Of a stretch of 64,000 bases of DNA, positions 11,059 through 20,200 are shown one piece after another (within the stretch, counting starts at the first letter, position 1; each line of letters opens with the position of its first letter). The notes beneath the pieces were generated by a model that was not told the origin of the DNA, did no database searches, and saw nothing but the letters and a program-made list of their open reading frames with translations. The stretch spans positions 1,550,001 through 1,614,000 of the forward strand of contig NZ_CP102332.1 of the NCBI RefSeq assembly GCF_024600715.1, written 5' to 3'. Origin of the DNA: Streptomyces changanensis (GTDB lineage: Bacteria; Actinomycetota; Actinomycetes; Streptomycetales; Streptomycetaceae). A program made the translations under genes and the position numbers.

Positions 11059-11799
11059 GTGACCACCGCTCGCCTGCCCCTCTTCCCGCTGAACGCGGTG
11101 CTTTTCCCCGGCCTCGTGCTGCCGCTGAACGTCTTCGAGGAGCGCTACCGCGCCATGATGCGCGAGCTCCTCAAGACCGACGAGTCGCAGCCGCGCCGCT
11201 TCGCCGTCGTCGCGATCCGCGACGGCCACGAGGTGGCGCCGACGGCGCCGGGGCTGCCCGACCAGACGGCGCTGCCGGAGAAGGGCCCCGCCGCGGGATT
11301 CGGCCCCGACCCCGCCCGGGCGTTCCACAGCGTCGGGTGCGTCGCCGACGCGGCGACCATCCGGGAGCGGCCGGACGGCGGCTTCGAGGTGCTGGCGACC
11401 GGCACGACCCGGGTGCGGCTGGTGTCGGTCGACACGAGCGGCCCGTACCTCACGGCGGAGCTGGAGGAGCTGGAGGAGCGGCAGGGCGAGGGCGCGGGCG
11501 CGCTCGCCGAGGGGGTGCTGCGGGCCTTCCGCTCGTACCAGAAGCGGCTGGCGGGGGCCCGCGAGCGGTCTCTGGCGACCGGCGCGGAACTGCCCGACGA
11601 GCCGTCGGTCGTGTCGTACCTGGTGGCCGCGGCCGCGGTGCTGGACACGCCGTCGAAGCAGCGGCTGCTGCAGGCACCCGACACCGCGACCCGGCTGCGC
11701 GAGGAGCTGCGCCTGCTGCGCGCCGAGACGGCGGTGCTGCGCCACCTGCCCTCGCTGCCGGCGGTCGAGCTGACGCGGGCTCCGACGAGCCCCAACTGA
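11059..11799 (+). CDS. Lon N-terminal (substrate-binding) domain protein
   Basis: A 246-residue stand-alone PUA-like Lon N-terminal domain. The N-terminus LPLFPLNAVLFPGLVLPLNVFEERYR is diagnostic of the family; the C-terminal half is helical (SYLVAAAAVLDTPSKQRLLQ). There is no AAA+ or protease domain, so it is not Lon itself. Such proteins are thought to bind unfolded protein or act as adaptors, but function is unproven. The GTG at 11059 matches the family N-terminus; a longer frame upstream runs through the 34-bp repeat and is unlikely to be translated. Confidence 0.88.
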   Translation: MTTARLPLFPLNAVLFPGLVLPLNVFEERYRAMMRELLKTDESQPRRFAVVAIRDGHEVAPTAPGLPDQTALPEKGPAAGFGPDPARAFHSVGCVADAATIRERPDGGFEVLATGTTRVRLVSVDTSGPYLTAELEELEERQGEGAGALAEGVLRAFRSYQKRLAGARERSLATGAELPDEPSVVSYLVAAAAVLDTPSKQRLLQAPDTATRLREELRLLRAETAVLRHLPSLPAVELTRAPTSPN

Positions 11800-11825
11800 C
11801 GGCACGACGAGCACGGGCCCGACGA

Positions 11826-11893
11826 ACCGGCGGACGGCGGACCGGCGGACGGCGGACCGGGGGACGTCGGACCGGGGACGTCGGGCGCGGCCC
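11826..11893. repeat. Short G/C tandem repeat between two genes
   Basis: Repeats of GGCGGACGGCGGACC followed by two near copies of GGGACGTCGGACC fill most of the 144-bp gap before the YbaK gene. Simple sequence; no gene seen. Confidence 0.6.
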
Positions 11894-11943
11894 GACGGAG
11901 CGGCGGAGCGGTACGGACCGACGGACGGGGATGGGGACGGGAC

Positions 11944-12441
11944 ATGGCGAAGAAGACGAGGAAGCAGGCGGGCGGCACCCCGGCGACGGTGGCCCTGACG
12001 GCCGCGGGGACGCCCTTCACGGTGCACGAGTACGCCCACGACCCGGCCTCGCCGTCGTACGGCGAGGAGGCGGCCGAGGCACTCGGAGTCTCCCCCGACC
12101 GGGTCTTCAAGACCCTGGTCGCCGACGTCGACGGGGCCCTCACGGTCGCGGTGGTGCCGGTGGCGGGCCGGCTGGACCTGAAGGCGCTCGCCGCCGCCGT
12201 GGGCGGCAAGCGCGCGGCGATGGCCGATCCGGCGGCCGCCGAGCGGACGACCGGGTACGTCCGGGGCGGCATCTCGCCGCTCGGGCAGCGCAAGCGGCTG
12301 CCGACGGTCCTGGACGCGTCGGCGTCGCGACACGAGACGATCTGCGTCTCCGCGGGGCGGCGCGGCCTTGAGGTGGAGCTGGCCCCGGCGGACCTCGCCG
12401 GGCTGACCGGCGCCGTCCTCGCCCCCATCGGCCGCCTCTGA
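11944..12441 (+). CDS. ybaK: Cys-tRNA(Pro)/Cys-tRNA(Cys) deacylase, YbaK/EbsC type
   Basis: Trans-editing enzyme that hydrolyses mischarged Cys-tRNA(Pro). The 165-residue protein shows the YbaK pattern: VHEYAHDPASPSYGEEAAEALG, the FKTLVADVDG strand with the invariant lysine, a GGKRAAMADP segment, and YVRGGISPLGQRKRLPTVLD near the C-terminus. The ATG at 11944 follows a GGGGATGGGGACGG stretch that may act as a weak ribosome binding site. Confidence 0.92.
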   Translation: MAKKTRKQAGGTPATVALTAAGTPFTVHEYAHDPASPSYGEEAAEALGVSPDRVFKTLVADVDGALTVAVVPVAGRLDLKALAAAVGGKRAAMADPAAAERTTGYVRGGISPLGQRKRLPTVLDASASRHETICVSAGRRGLEVELAPADLAGLTGAVLAPIGRL

Positions 12442-12482
12442 CGCCCTGGCGCTCTCGGCGCGCGCGGCCGGACGGGCTCGGG

Positions 12483-13316
12483 TCAGGCGCCGGAGCCGGA
12501 CGGCGGGGCGCCGGGACCGGACGGCGGCGTGGACCCGTGCGGTGCGGGCCCGGGCGGGGCGGCCCCGGACGGGGTGGACCCGTGCGGCGTGGACGCCGGC
12601 GGAGTGGTCCCGTGTGGTGTGGGCGCGTGACGGGCCGGGCCGTACGGGGTGAGGTCCCCTTCCGGCTCGGGGTCGTGGGGGGTGAAGAGCGCCGTGAGCG
12701 CCAGGTGGACGGCCATCGCCGCGACCGGCCACGCCAGCAGCACGCCGTACGCGTGGAGTTCGAGCGGCGCGTCGAAGGTGACGCCCTCGCCGACCGCCCG
12801 CGCGCGTGCCACCACGTCGTGCGTGGGGCCGAGGAGGGTGCCCGTGCCCCAGCCCAGGACGGAGCCGAGCACACCGCCCAGGGCCAGGCCCACGACCACC
12901 GCGATGCCGCCGCGGCGCTGGAGAAGGAAGACGACCGGCGCGCTGACCGCGCCGAACGCCAGACCGAGCAGCAGGAACACGCCGTCCGTGCCGACCGCGC
13001 CCTCGCCCTCGGAGTCCGTCAGCAGGACGGCCGTACCGTCCGACACCAGCGGGATGCGCGGCGCCAGCCACAGCCACAGCACGCCCAGCGCGAACCCCGC
13101 GACCGCCACCGCGAGCAGCACCACGGCCCCCTGCCGCACCTCCGTGGCCACGTCCGGTGCCGCTTCCTCGTCCTTCGCGTACGGGTGCGGGGACGGGGAA
13201 CGCCGCGGCCACGCGGCGGGACCGCCGGGCGCGTCGCCGTGCGGCGGAGTGCTGGGGGTGTCGTTCGGCACGTGCTCACTCGCGGGCTGCTGGGACGGGG
13301 GAAGGGGTGCGGTCAC
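12483..13316 (-). CDS. Proline-rich tailed membrane protein (DUF2567-like)
   Basis: A 277-residue protein with about four transmembrane helices (about residues 64-85, 112-132, 137-160, 188-212), an N-terminal acidic/proline cytoplasmic segment, and a C-terminal 60-residue tail of repeated TPHGSTPPSG-like units. The topology resembles the actinobacterial DUF2567 proteins; I offer that name with moderate confidence. Function unknown. The start is the GTG at 13316. It precedes the ABC exporter pair on the same strand but is downstream of them in transcription, 34 bp after the permease stop. Confidence 0.7.
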   Translation of the reverse strand: MTAPLPPSQQPASEHVPNDTPSTPPHGDAPGGPAAWPRRSPSPHPYAKDEEAAPDVATEVRQGAVVLLAVAVAGFALGVLWLWLAPRIPLVSDGTAVLLTDSEGEGAVGTDGVFLLLGLAFGAVSAPVVFLLQRRGGIAVVVGLALGGVLGSVLGWGTGTLLGPTHDVVARARAVGEGVTFDAPLELHAYGVLLAWPVAAMAVHLALTALFTPHDPEPEGDLTPYGPARHAPTPHGTTPPASTPHGSTPSGAAPPGPAPHGSTPPSGPGAPPSGSGA

Positions 13317-13350
13317 GCTGTCATCGTGCCAGGCGCGGTCCGGCGCCGCC

Positions 13351-14181
13351 TCACCGGACGGCCGCCCGGCGGTACGCCCAGGTGGCCGCGGCGAGCGAGG
13401 CCACGCCGACGACCGCGCACACGGAGAGGTCGAGGGCGACCGCGCCCCAGTCGGGACGGGCGTCGAAGGTGCGGGCCAGCGCCTCCACCCCGTACGTCGA
13501 CGGCAGCAGGTCCCGCGCCCAGCCGATCGGACCGGGCAGCCGGTCCGCGGGCAGGACGCCGAGCAGCAGCGCGGCCGACATCCCGAGCTGGCCGAGCAGG
13601 GTGGCGAGCTCCTGGCGCGGGGCGAGCAGTCCGAGCGCGGCGCCGAGCCCCGAGAGGGCCGCCCCGGAGAGCGGGACCACCGCCACCAGCACCCACAGAT
13701 GCGTGAGGGGCAGCTGGAACAGGAGCGACCCGGCGACGGCGGTGACGACCGTACCGGGCACCGTGAAGGAGGCGTACGCCCCGGCGGCGCCCAGCACCAC
13801 CGCCGCGGGCGGCACCGGCAGCGTGGCGTAGTGGTCGAGGCCGCCGCTCGCGCGCAGCTGGCCGAAGTACTGGGCGAGGAGGTTCAGCGCGACGAACGCC
13901 ACGACGAGGACGGACGACCCCGCGACGACCGCGCGTGCCTCCGCGCCGCCGTCGACGACGCCCCGCATCAGGACCATGATCCCGACGGACTGGAACGTCG
14001 CCACGAACAGCAGCGGGATCCGGGCGACCCGCGCCCGGGACAGCTGCGCCCGGTACACGGCCGCGAGCGCCGGCAGCAGCCGGGCGCGGGGCGCGAGGGG
14101 CGCCTCCCGGCGCTCGCCCGCCCCCGCGGCGGACGACCGGACGACCCCCGTCGAGAGCGCCTCCACTGGCAGAGTGCTCAC
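13351..14181 (-). CDS. ABC-2 type transporter permease
   Basis: A 276-residue membrane subunit with about six transmembrane helices and the ABC-2 pattern (YRAQLSRARVARIPLLFVAT at the N-terminus, DLLPSTYGVEALARTF in the last periplasmic loop). It pairs with the ATPase encoded 64 bp upstream to form an exporter. The substrate is unknown; such pairs are common in drug/lipid efflux. GTG start at 14181. Confidence 0.88.
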   Translation of the reverse strand: MSTLPVEALSTGVVRSSAAGAGERREAPLAPRARLLPALAAVYRAQLSRARVARIPLLFVATFQSVGIMVLMRGVVDGGAEARAVVAGSSVLVVAFVALNLLAQYFGQLRASGGLDHYATLPVPPAAVVLGAAGAYASFTVPGTVVTAVAGSLLFQLPLTHLWVLVAVVPLSGAALSGLGAALGLLAPRQELATLLGQLGMSAALLLGVLPADRLPGPIGWARDLLPSTYGVEALARTFDARPDWGAVALDLSVCAVVGVASLAAATWAYRRAAVR

Positions 14182-14245
14182 CGTTCCCAGCTCCTGTCCT
14201 CGCTGCCGACGCCCCGGCCGGGCCGCCCGTCCCGCCCTCGCGCGT

Positions 14246-15226
14246 TCATGACTTGACCAGCCCCTTCGCCTCGCCGCCGAGTGCCAGGTAGACGTCCTCC
14301 AGGCTCGGCGTCGCCAGGGTGAAGTCGTCGAGCGCGGCGAACGCCGCGCCTCCCGTGACCGCGGCCACCGCGGCCCGCGCCTCGTCCGGGGTCAGCCGCA
14401 GCACCCAGCGGCGCCCCGACTCGTGGGCGGACGCCCGCAGCGCCGCCACCTCGGGCACCTCCAGCGGGGCCCGCTCCCGCCACACCAGGTCGACGCGCAC
14501 CTCGCCGGCCACGCGTTCCTTCAACCCGGCGGGGGTGTCGCACGCGATGACCCGGCCACGCTCCAGGACGGCGACGCGGTCCAGGACCGTCTCGGCCTCG
14601 ATGACGTTGTGGGTGACGAGCACCACCGTCGCGCCGTGCTCGGCGCGACGCCGGTCGACGGCGGCCCAGACGGCGCGGCGCGCGATGGGGTCCATGCCGG
14701 CGGTCGGCTCGTCGAGGACGAGCAGGGGCCGCTCGCCGACGAGCGTCGCGGCGAAGCAGGCGAGCCGGCGCTGTCCGCCGGAGAGCCTCTTGAGGGGGCG
14801 CGAGACGAGCTCCTCGAGCCCCAGTTCGGCGAGGACGGCGTCACGTTCGGCCCGCGCGTCACGGGCGGTGAGGCCGCGCAGCCGGCCGGTGGTCTCGGCG
14901 GCCAGGCCGACGGTCAGCTCGTCGAGCGCGGTGGACTCCTGACCGAGGTAGCCGATGAGGCGGGCGGCGCGGTCGGGGTGGCGGACCAGGTCGTGGCCGA
15001 GCACCTCGACGGTGCCCGAGTCCGGGCGCATCAGTCCGGTGAGCTGGCGCACGAGGGTGGACTTGCCGGCGCCGTTGGGGCCGAGCAGCCCGAAGATCTC
15101 CCCGCCCCGCACGTCCAGGCTGACCCCGTCGGTGGCCCGGACCTCGGGTGTCGCGGGCCTGCCTCGGCCGCCGCGCGCGGCGGGGTACGTCTTCACCAGA
15201 TCCCGCACCACGCACACCGTACTCAC
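14246..15226 (-). CDS. ABC transporter ATP-binding protein
   Basis: A 326-residue DrrA/CcmA-like ATPase. Walker A GPNGAGKST (Lys55), the signature LSGGQRR, Walker B LLVLDEPTAGMDP and the switch histidine in VTHN are all intact. The C-terminal extension of about 90 residues is typical of exporters. The GTG at 15226 gives the family N-terminus (VCVVRDLVKTYP). Cotranscribed with the permease. Confidence 0.92.
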   Translation of the reverse strand: MSTVCVVRDLVKTYPAARGGRGRPATPEVRATDGVSLDVRGGEIFGLLGPNGAGKSTLVRQLTGLMRPDSGTVEVLGHDLVRHPDRAARLIGYLGQESTALDELTVGLAAETTGRLRGLTARDARAERDAVLAELGLEELVSRPLKRLSGGQRRLACFAATLVGERPLLVLDEPTAGMDPIARRAVWAAVDRRRAEHGATVVLVTHNVIEAETVLDRVAVLERGRVIACDTPAGLKERVAGEVRVDLVWRERAPLEVPEVAALRASAHESGRRWVLRLTPDEARAAVAAVTGGAAFAALDDFTLATPSLEDVYLALGGEAKGLVKS

Positions 15227-15300
15227 GAGGGATGAGCCTAAGGGGTCCCGGACCCCGGATCGCGCCCGGGGCGGTGCTGCGCGGCCCGCCACGCCCGCCG

Positions 15301-16617
15301 CTACTCCCCCGCCGCGGGGTTTCCGGCCGCGGCGCGCACGTCGATCTCGCGCCAGAAACCGGCCCGGATCGCGTACCGGTCGTGCTCGTCGATCTGGTCG
15401 TCCTTGTGCGCGAGGAGTCCGAAGCGGGCGGCGTACCGGAGCAGTTCCCCGTCGATGCGGTGCGGGATGCGCGGGTACATCGCGGAGAGCTTCTGGACGT
15501 GGCACTGCTCGGGGAGGCGCTCCATCCAGCGGCGGGCGAAGACCTGGCCGACCTCGAAGGGGTCGCCGCCGACGGTGGTGATGTCCTCCTCCCGGTCCGC
15601 CCAGCGCTGCTCCGCGCTGGTGAGCTGGGCGAGCGTGGGCAGGGACGCGGTCTCGGGCGGTTCGCCCGCGGGGCCGCCGGGGCGGTCGATCCAGCCGCGG
15701 TCGGAGGACCAGCGCAGGGTGGCGTTGGCCGGTCCGGTGGACGGCTGGGCGGGCTGGTGGGCGGAGGCGCGCAGACCCGCCAGGTCCTTGGGGGTGGGGA
15801 CGACGCGTGACGCGCCGGAGGGCGCGGCCGCCTGGTGGCCGGTGGCGGGGCCGGCGGGGGCCGTGCCGTCGGCCGGGGTGGCGGGCGGCGCGGCGGGAGC
15901 GGGGACGGGCGGCGCGGCGGAGGCGGGCGGGGCGGGGTCGGCGTGCGGGCGGGGGGCGGCGTCGGAGGCGCGTTCCGCCGCGGCGAGGGCCGCCTCGGGC
16001 AGGGGCGCGGCGAGGATGGCGGCGATCTCGGGGCGCGGGGCGGGCGGTGGGGCGCAGGGGCCCGTGAGGTCCTTGGCGCGGACGGCCCGGGTGATCCAGG
16101 CGCGGTCGAGGACGCGTCGCTCGTCGGCCTCGGCGACGAGGTCCTCGGACTGGTTGTAGTCGCCGTCGGCGGCCTGGACGGCCCAGAGGTGGACCGCGAC
16201 GCCGTGTTCCTTGGCGGACATCAGGCCGGGCAGCAGGTCGCCGTCGCCGGTGACGAGCACGACGTCGGAGCAGGCGCGGTTGCGGGCCAGTTCCGTGAGT
16301 TCGGCGTGCATGGCGGCGTCGACGCCCTTCTGTGCCCAGCGGCCGTCGCTGCGGGTCAGGGCGCCGAGCCGGACGGTCACGCGCGGCATCACGCGGAGCC
16401 TGCGGTGCTCCGGCTGGGGGACGCGGTCGGGGGCGCCGTCGAACCAGTAGATGCGCAGCAGCGGTTGCGCGGTGTCGGCCTCGGCCCCTTCGCGCAGTCC
16501 TCGGATGAGGGCGGAGTGGTCGACGGTGATCCGGGAGCGGGCCGGTTCCCCGGCGAGGAGGCTGGCGGCGGCGCCGAGCAGATAGCCGGCGTCCACGAGC
16601 ACGACGCAGCGGTCCAC
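15301..16617 (-). CDS. NYN (PIN-like nuclease) domain protein with C-terminal module
   Basis: The N-terminal 200 residues are a NYN domain, a metal-dependent PIN-fold RNase. The acidic residues are in place: Asp9 (VLVDAGYLLG), Asp100 (KGVDAAM), Asp125 and Asp127 (VTGDGDLLPG). A 130-residue Ala/Pro-rich linker (about 210-340) leads to a conserved helical C-terminal domain (VFARRWMERLPEQCHVQKLS). RNA is the likely substrate by family, but targets are unknown. The GTG at 16617 lies 9 nt after GAGG; the GTG at 16626 would leave no spacing and is less likely. Confidence 0.82.
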   Translation of the reverse strand: MDRCVVLVDAGYLLGAAASLLAGEPARSRITVDHSALIRGLREGAEADTAQPLLRIYWFDGAPDRVPQPEHRRLRVMPRVTVRLGALTRSDGRWAQKGVDAAMHAELTELARNRACSDVVLVTGDGDLLPGLMSAKEHGVAVHLWAVQAADGDYNQSEDLVAEADERRVLDRAWITRAVRAKDLTGPCAPPPAPRPEIAAILAAPLPEAALAAAERASDAAPRPHADPAPPASAAPPVPAPAAPPATPADGTAPAGPATGHQAAAPSGASRVVPTPKDLAGLRASAHQPAQPSTGPANATLRWSSDRGWIDRPGGPAGEPPETASLPTLAQLTSAEQRWADREEDITTVGGDPFEVGQVFARRWMERLPEQCHVQKLSAMYPRIPHRIDGELLRYAARFGLLAHKDDQIDEHDRYAIRAGFWREIDVRAAAGNPAAGE

Positions 16618-16818
16618 GTGTTCCACCCTCTTTCGGGAACCTCGGGATCGGAGTTGCTTCGGGTTTCCTTCGAGTCTGCCCGACTGTCCGGATCCTGACG
16701 GCCGGAGCGCGATCATCGGCGTGGCGCCTCACCGTAGTGCCTCCGACGCCTCCTGACTACGGCCGCTCCGCTGCAGGGAAGGGTGGCTACGGTCGGCAAT
16801 GATCCAAAATGCGCGCTC

Positions 16819-16830
16819 CATACTGGTATG
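16819..16830. promoter_or_regulatory. 12-bp palindrome upstream of the small basic protein gene
   Basis: CATACTGGTATG (arms CATAC/GTATG), 49 bp before the ATG at 16879. It overlaps a possible -10 (CATACT). Could be an operator; no partner regulator is known. Confidence 0.35.
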
Positions 16831-16878
16831 TGAGTCTGGTCGCGGTCCTGGCCCCCACATCCCACAGGAGGCACCACC

Positions 16879-17043
16879 ATGGCCAAGCACCGGAAGTCCG
16901 AGCGCCAGCAGTCCCCGGCGGAGCGCGGCACCCAGCAGTCCCGCGACACCTCGATGGAGCGGCAGACGGAGCAGCGGGCGACGTCGGTGACGCCGGCGGA
17001 CGTCGCGCAGAAGGGCCGGCAGAAGAGGTTCGGTCACAACTGA
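16879..17043 (+). CDS. Small basic hydrophilic protein, 54 residues
   Basis: ATG preceded by a strong AGGAGG at a good distance (CAGGAGGCACCACC then ATG). The product is highly charged and Gln-rich (MAKHRKSERQQSPAERGTQQ ... QKGRQKRFGHN), without hydrophobic stretches, so probably intrinsically disordered. No recognised family. The strong ribosome binding site, upstream palindrome and perfect downstream terminator all support expression. Confidence 0.7.
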   Translation: MAKHRKSERQQSPAERGTQQSRDTSMERQTEQRATSVTPADVAQKGRQKRFGHN

Positions 17044-17087
17044 CGCGGTGACCGTGTGACCGTGTGACCGGAGAGGTCACAGGTCAT

Positions 17088-17129
17088 ACGGAAGGGGCGC
17101 GCCCGTGACGACGGGCGCGCCCCTTCCGT
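17088..17129. terminator. Perfect 19-bp hairpin terminator
   Basis: The arm at 17088-17106 (ACGGAAGGGGCGCGCCCGT) pairs perfectly with 17111-17129 around the loop GACG. It lies between the small basic protein (+) and the 3' end of dnaE (-), so it probably ends both transcripts. No T-run. Confidence 0.8.
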
Positions 17130-17167
17130 GTGACGGCGGCGGGTGGCGGCGCGGGTGGCACGGCGAC

Positions 17168-17212
17168 CGACGGGCGGCGGCGCGACGGGCGATGGCGCGA
17201 CGGGCGGTGGCG
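17168..17212. repeat. 15-bp tandem repeat, 3 copies
   Basis: Three consecutive units of CGACGGGCG[G/A][C/T]GGCG at 17168-17182, 17183-17197 and 17198-17212, in the 3' flank of dnaE. Non-coding. Confidence 0.7.
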
Positions 17213-17291
17213 CGAGGCCGGCATCGCGACGGCCGGCGGAGCGACGGGCCGGTGCGTACGGCCCACCGCCCGCGCGGGACGGCGGGGCCGC

Positions 17292-20200
17292 TCAGCCGGC
17301 CAGGCAGGACGGGCCGAGGAGGACCTTCAGGTCGCCGTAGAGGGCCGGGTCGGGCTGGACCCGGTGCCGGTCGAGGCGGAGCACGGTGGTCTTGCGCGGA
17401 CCCTGGAGCTTGATCCGCACCTCGGTGTTCCCCTTGTGGTGGCTGAGGATCTCCCCGAGGCGGCTGATCATGGGCGGCGTGACCTTCACGGTCGGGATGG
17501 TGAGGACGACCGGCGCGTTGGTGCCCGCCGAGGAGAGGTCGGGGACCATCAGCTCCATCGCGACCAGCCGGGGGACGTCCTCGCGCTTGTCGAGGCGGCC
17601 CTTGACGAAGACGACCGTGTCCTCGACCAGCTGGGTGGAGACCAGCTGGTAGGTGGCGGGGAAGAACATGCACTCGATGGAGCCGGCGAGGTCCTCGACG
17701 GTGGCGATGGCCCAGGCGTTGCCCTGCTTGGTCATCTTCCGCTGGAGGCCGGAGATGATGCCGCCGATGGTCACGACCGCGCCGTCGGAGTGCTCCCCGC
17801 CGGTCAGCTGGGAGATCGCGGCGTCGGTCTTGTCCGACAGCACGTGCTCGATGCCGAAGAGCGGGTGGTCGGAGACGTAGAGGCCGAGCATCTCGCGTTC
17901 CTGGGCGAGCAGGTAGGACTTCTCCCACTCGATGTCGGAGAACTCCACGTCCAGGCCGAAGCCGGGCTCGTCGGCGCCCTCCTCGCCCATCCCGCCGAAG
18001 AGGTCGAACTGGCCCTCGGCCTCCTTCCGCTTGACCGCGACCACGTTGTCGATCATCGGCTCGTGGTGGGCGACGAGGCTCTTGCGGGTGTGGCCCATCT
18101 CGTCGAAGGCGCCGGCCTTGATCAGCGACTCGACGGTGCGCTTGTTGCAGACGACGACCTCGACCTTGTCGAGGAAGTCGGGGAAGGAGGAGTACTTCCC
18201 CTTCGCCTTGCGGCACTTGATGATCGACTCGACGACGTTCGTACCGACGTTCCGCACGGCGGAGAGGCCGAAGAGGATCACGTCGTCGCCCTGGGCGGCG
18301 AAGTTGGACTCGGACTCGTTGACGTTGGGCGGGAGGACCTTGATCCCCATGCGGCGGCACTCGTTGAGGTAGACCGCCGACTTGTCCTTGTCGTCCTTGA
18401 CCGAGGTGAGCAGCGCCGCCATGTACTCGGCGGGGTGGTTGGCCTTGAGGTACGCCGTCCAGTAGGAGACGAGTCCGTACGCGGCGGAGTGGGCCTTGTT
18501 GAAGGCGTAGCCGGCGAAGGGGACCAGCACGTCCCACAGCGCCTGGATGGCCTCGTCGCTGTAGCCGTTCTTCTTGGCGCCGGCCTGGAAGATCGTGAAG
18601 TTCTTCGCCAGCTCCTCGGGCTTCTTCTTGCCCATGACGCGGCGGAGGATGTCGGCCTCGCCGAGCGAGTACCCGGCGATGATCTGGGCGGCCTTCTGCA
18701 CCTGCTCCTGGTAGACGATGAGGCCGTGGGTGACGCCGAGGACCTCCCGGAGCGGTTCCTCCAGCTCCGGGTGGATCGGGGTGATCTCCTGCTGGCCGTT
18801 CTTGCGCAGCGCGTAGTTCGTGTGGGAGTTCATGCCCATCGGGCCCGGCCGGTAGAGGGCCGAGACGGCGGAGATGTCCTCGAAGTTGTCGGGCTTCATC
18901 AGCCGCAGCAGGGACCGCATGGGGCCGCCGTCGAACTGGAAGACGCCGAGGGTGTCGCCGCGCTGGAGCAGCTCGAAGGTCGTCGGGTCGTCGAGGGGCA
19001 GGCTCAGGAGATCGATGTCGATCCCCTTGTTGGCCTTCACCATCTTGACGGCGTCGTCCATGATCGTGAGGTTGCGCAGGCCGAGGAAGTCCATCTTCAG
19101 CAGGCCGAGCGACTCGCAGCTCGGGTAGTCCCACTGCGTGATGGTGACGCCGTCGGTGTGCCTCACCCAGACGGGGACGTGGTCGGTGATGGTCTCGCTG
19201 GACATGATCACGCCGGCGGCGTGCACGCCCATCTGGCGGACCAGGCCCTCGACGCCCCGCGCGGTGTCGATGACCTTCTTCACGTCCGGCTCGTTCTCGT
19301 ACATCGACCGCACCTCGCCCGCCTCCGAGTACCGGGGGTGGGAGGGGTCGGTGATGCCGGAGAGCGGGATGCCCTTGCCGAGGACGTCGGCGGGCATGGC
19401 CTTGGTGATGCGGTCACCCATGGCGTACGGGTAGCCCAGCACGCGCGCGGAGTCCTTGATCGCGTTCTTGGCCTTGATGGTGCCGTACGTGCCGATCATG
19501 GCGACCTTGTCGGCGCCGTACTTCTCCGTCACGTAGCGGATCACCTCGACGCGCCTGCGCTCGTCGAAGTCGATGTCGACGTCGGGCATGGAGACGCGCT
19601 CGGGGTTGAGGAACCGCTCGAAGATCAGGCCGTGCGGGATGGGGTCGAGGTCGGTGATGCCCAGCGCGTACGCCACGATCGAGCCGGCCGCCGAGCCACG
19701 GCCGGGGCCCACCGCGATGCCCTGGTTCTTCGCCCACATGATGAAGTCGGCGACGACGAGGAAGTACCCCGGGAACCCCATCTGGATGATGACGTCCATC
19801 TCGTAGTCGACCTGCCGCCGGCGGTCCTCCGGGATGCCGCCGGGGAAGCGGCGCTCCATGCCGCGCCGGACCTCCTCCTTGAACCAGGTGACCTCGGTGT
19901 GGCCCTCGGGGATGTCGAACTTCGGCATCAGGTCGCGCTTCTCGAACATGCCGGCGGTGTCGACCTGCTCGGCGACCAGGAGCGTGTTGGCGCAGCCCTG
20001 CTGCCAGGCGTCCGAGGAGTCGATGGCGTACATCTCGTCGGTCGACTTGAGGTAGTAGCCGGTGCCGTCGAACTTGAAGCGGTCGGGGTCGGAGAGGTTC
20101 TTGCCGGTCTGGATGCAGAGCAGCGCGTCGTGCGCGCCGGCCTCGTGCGCGTAGGTGTAGTGGGAGTCGTTGGTGACCAGCGGGGGGATGCCGAGCTTCT

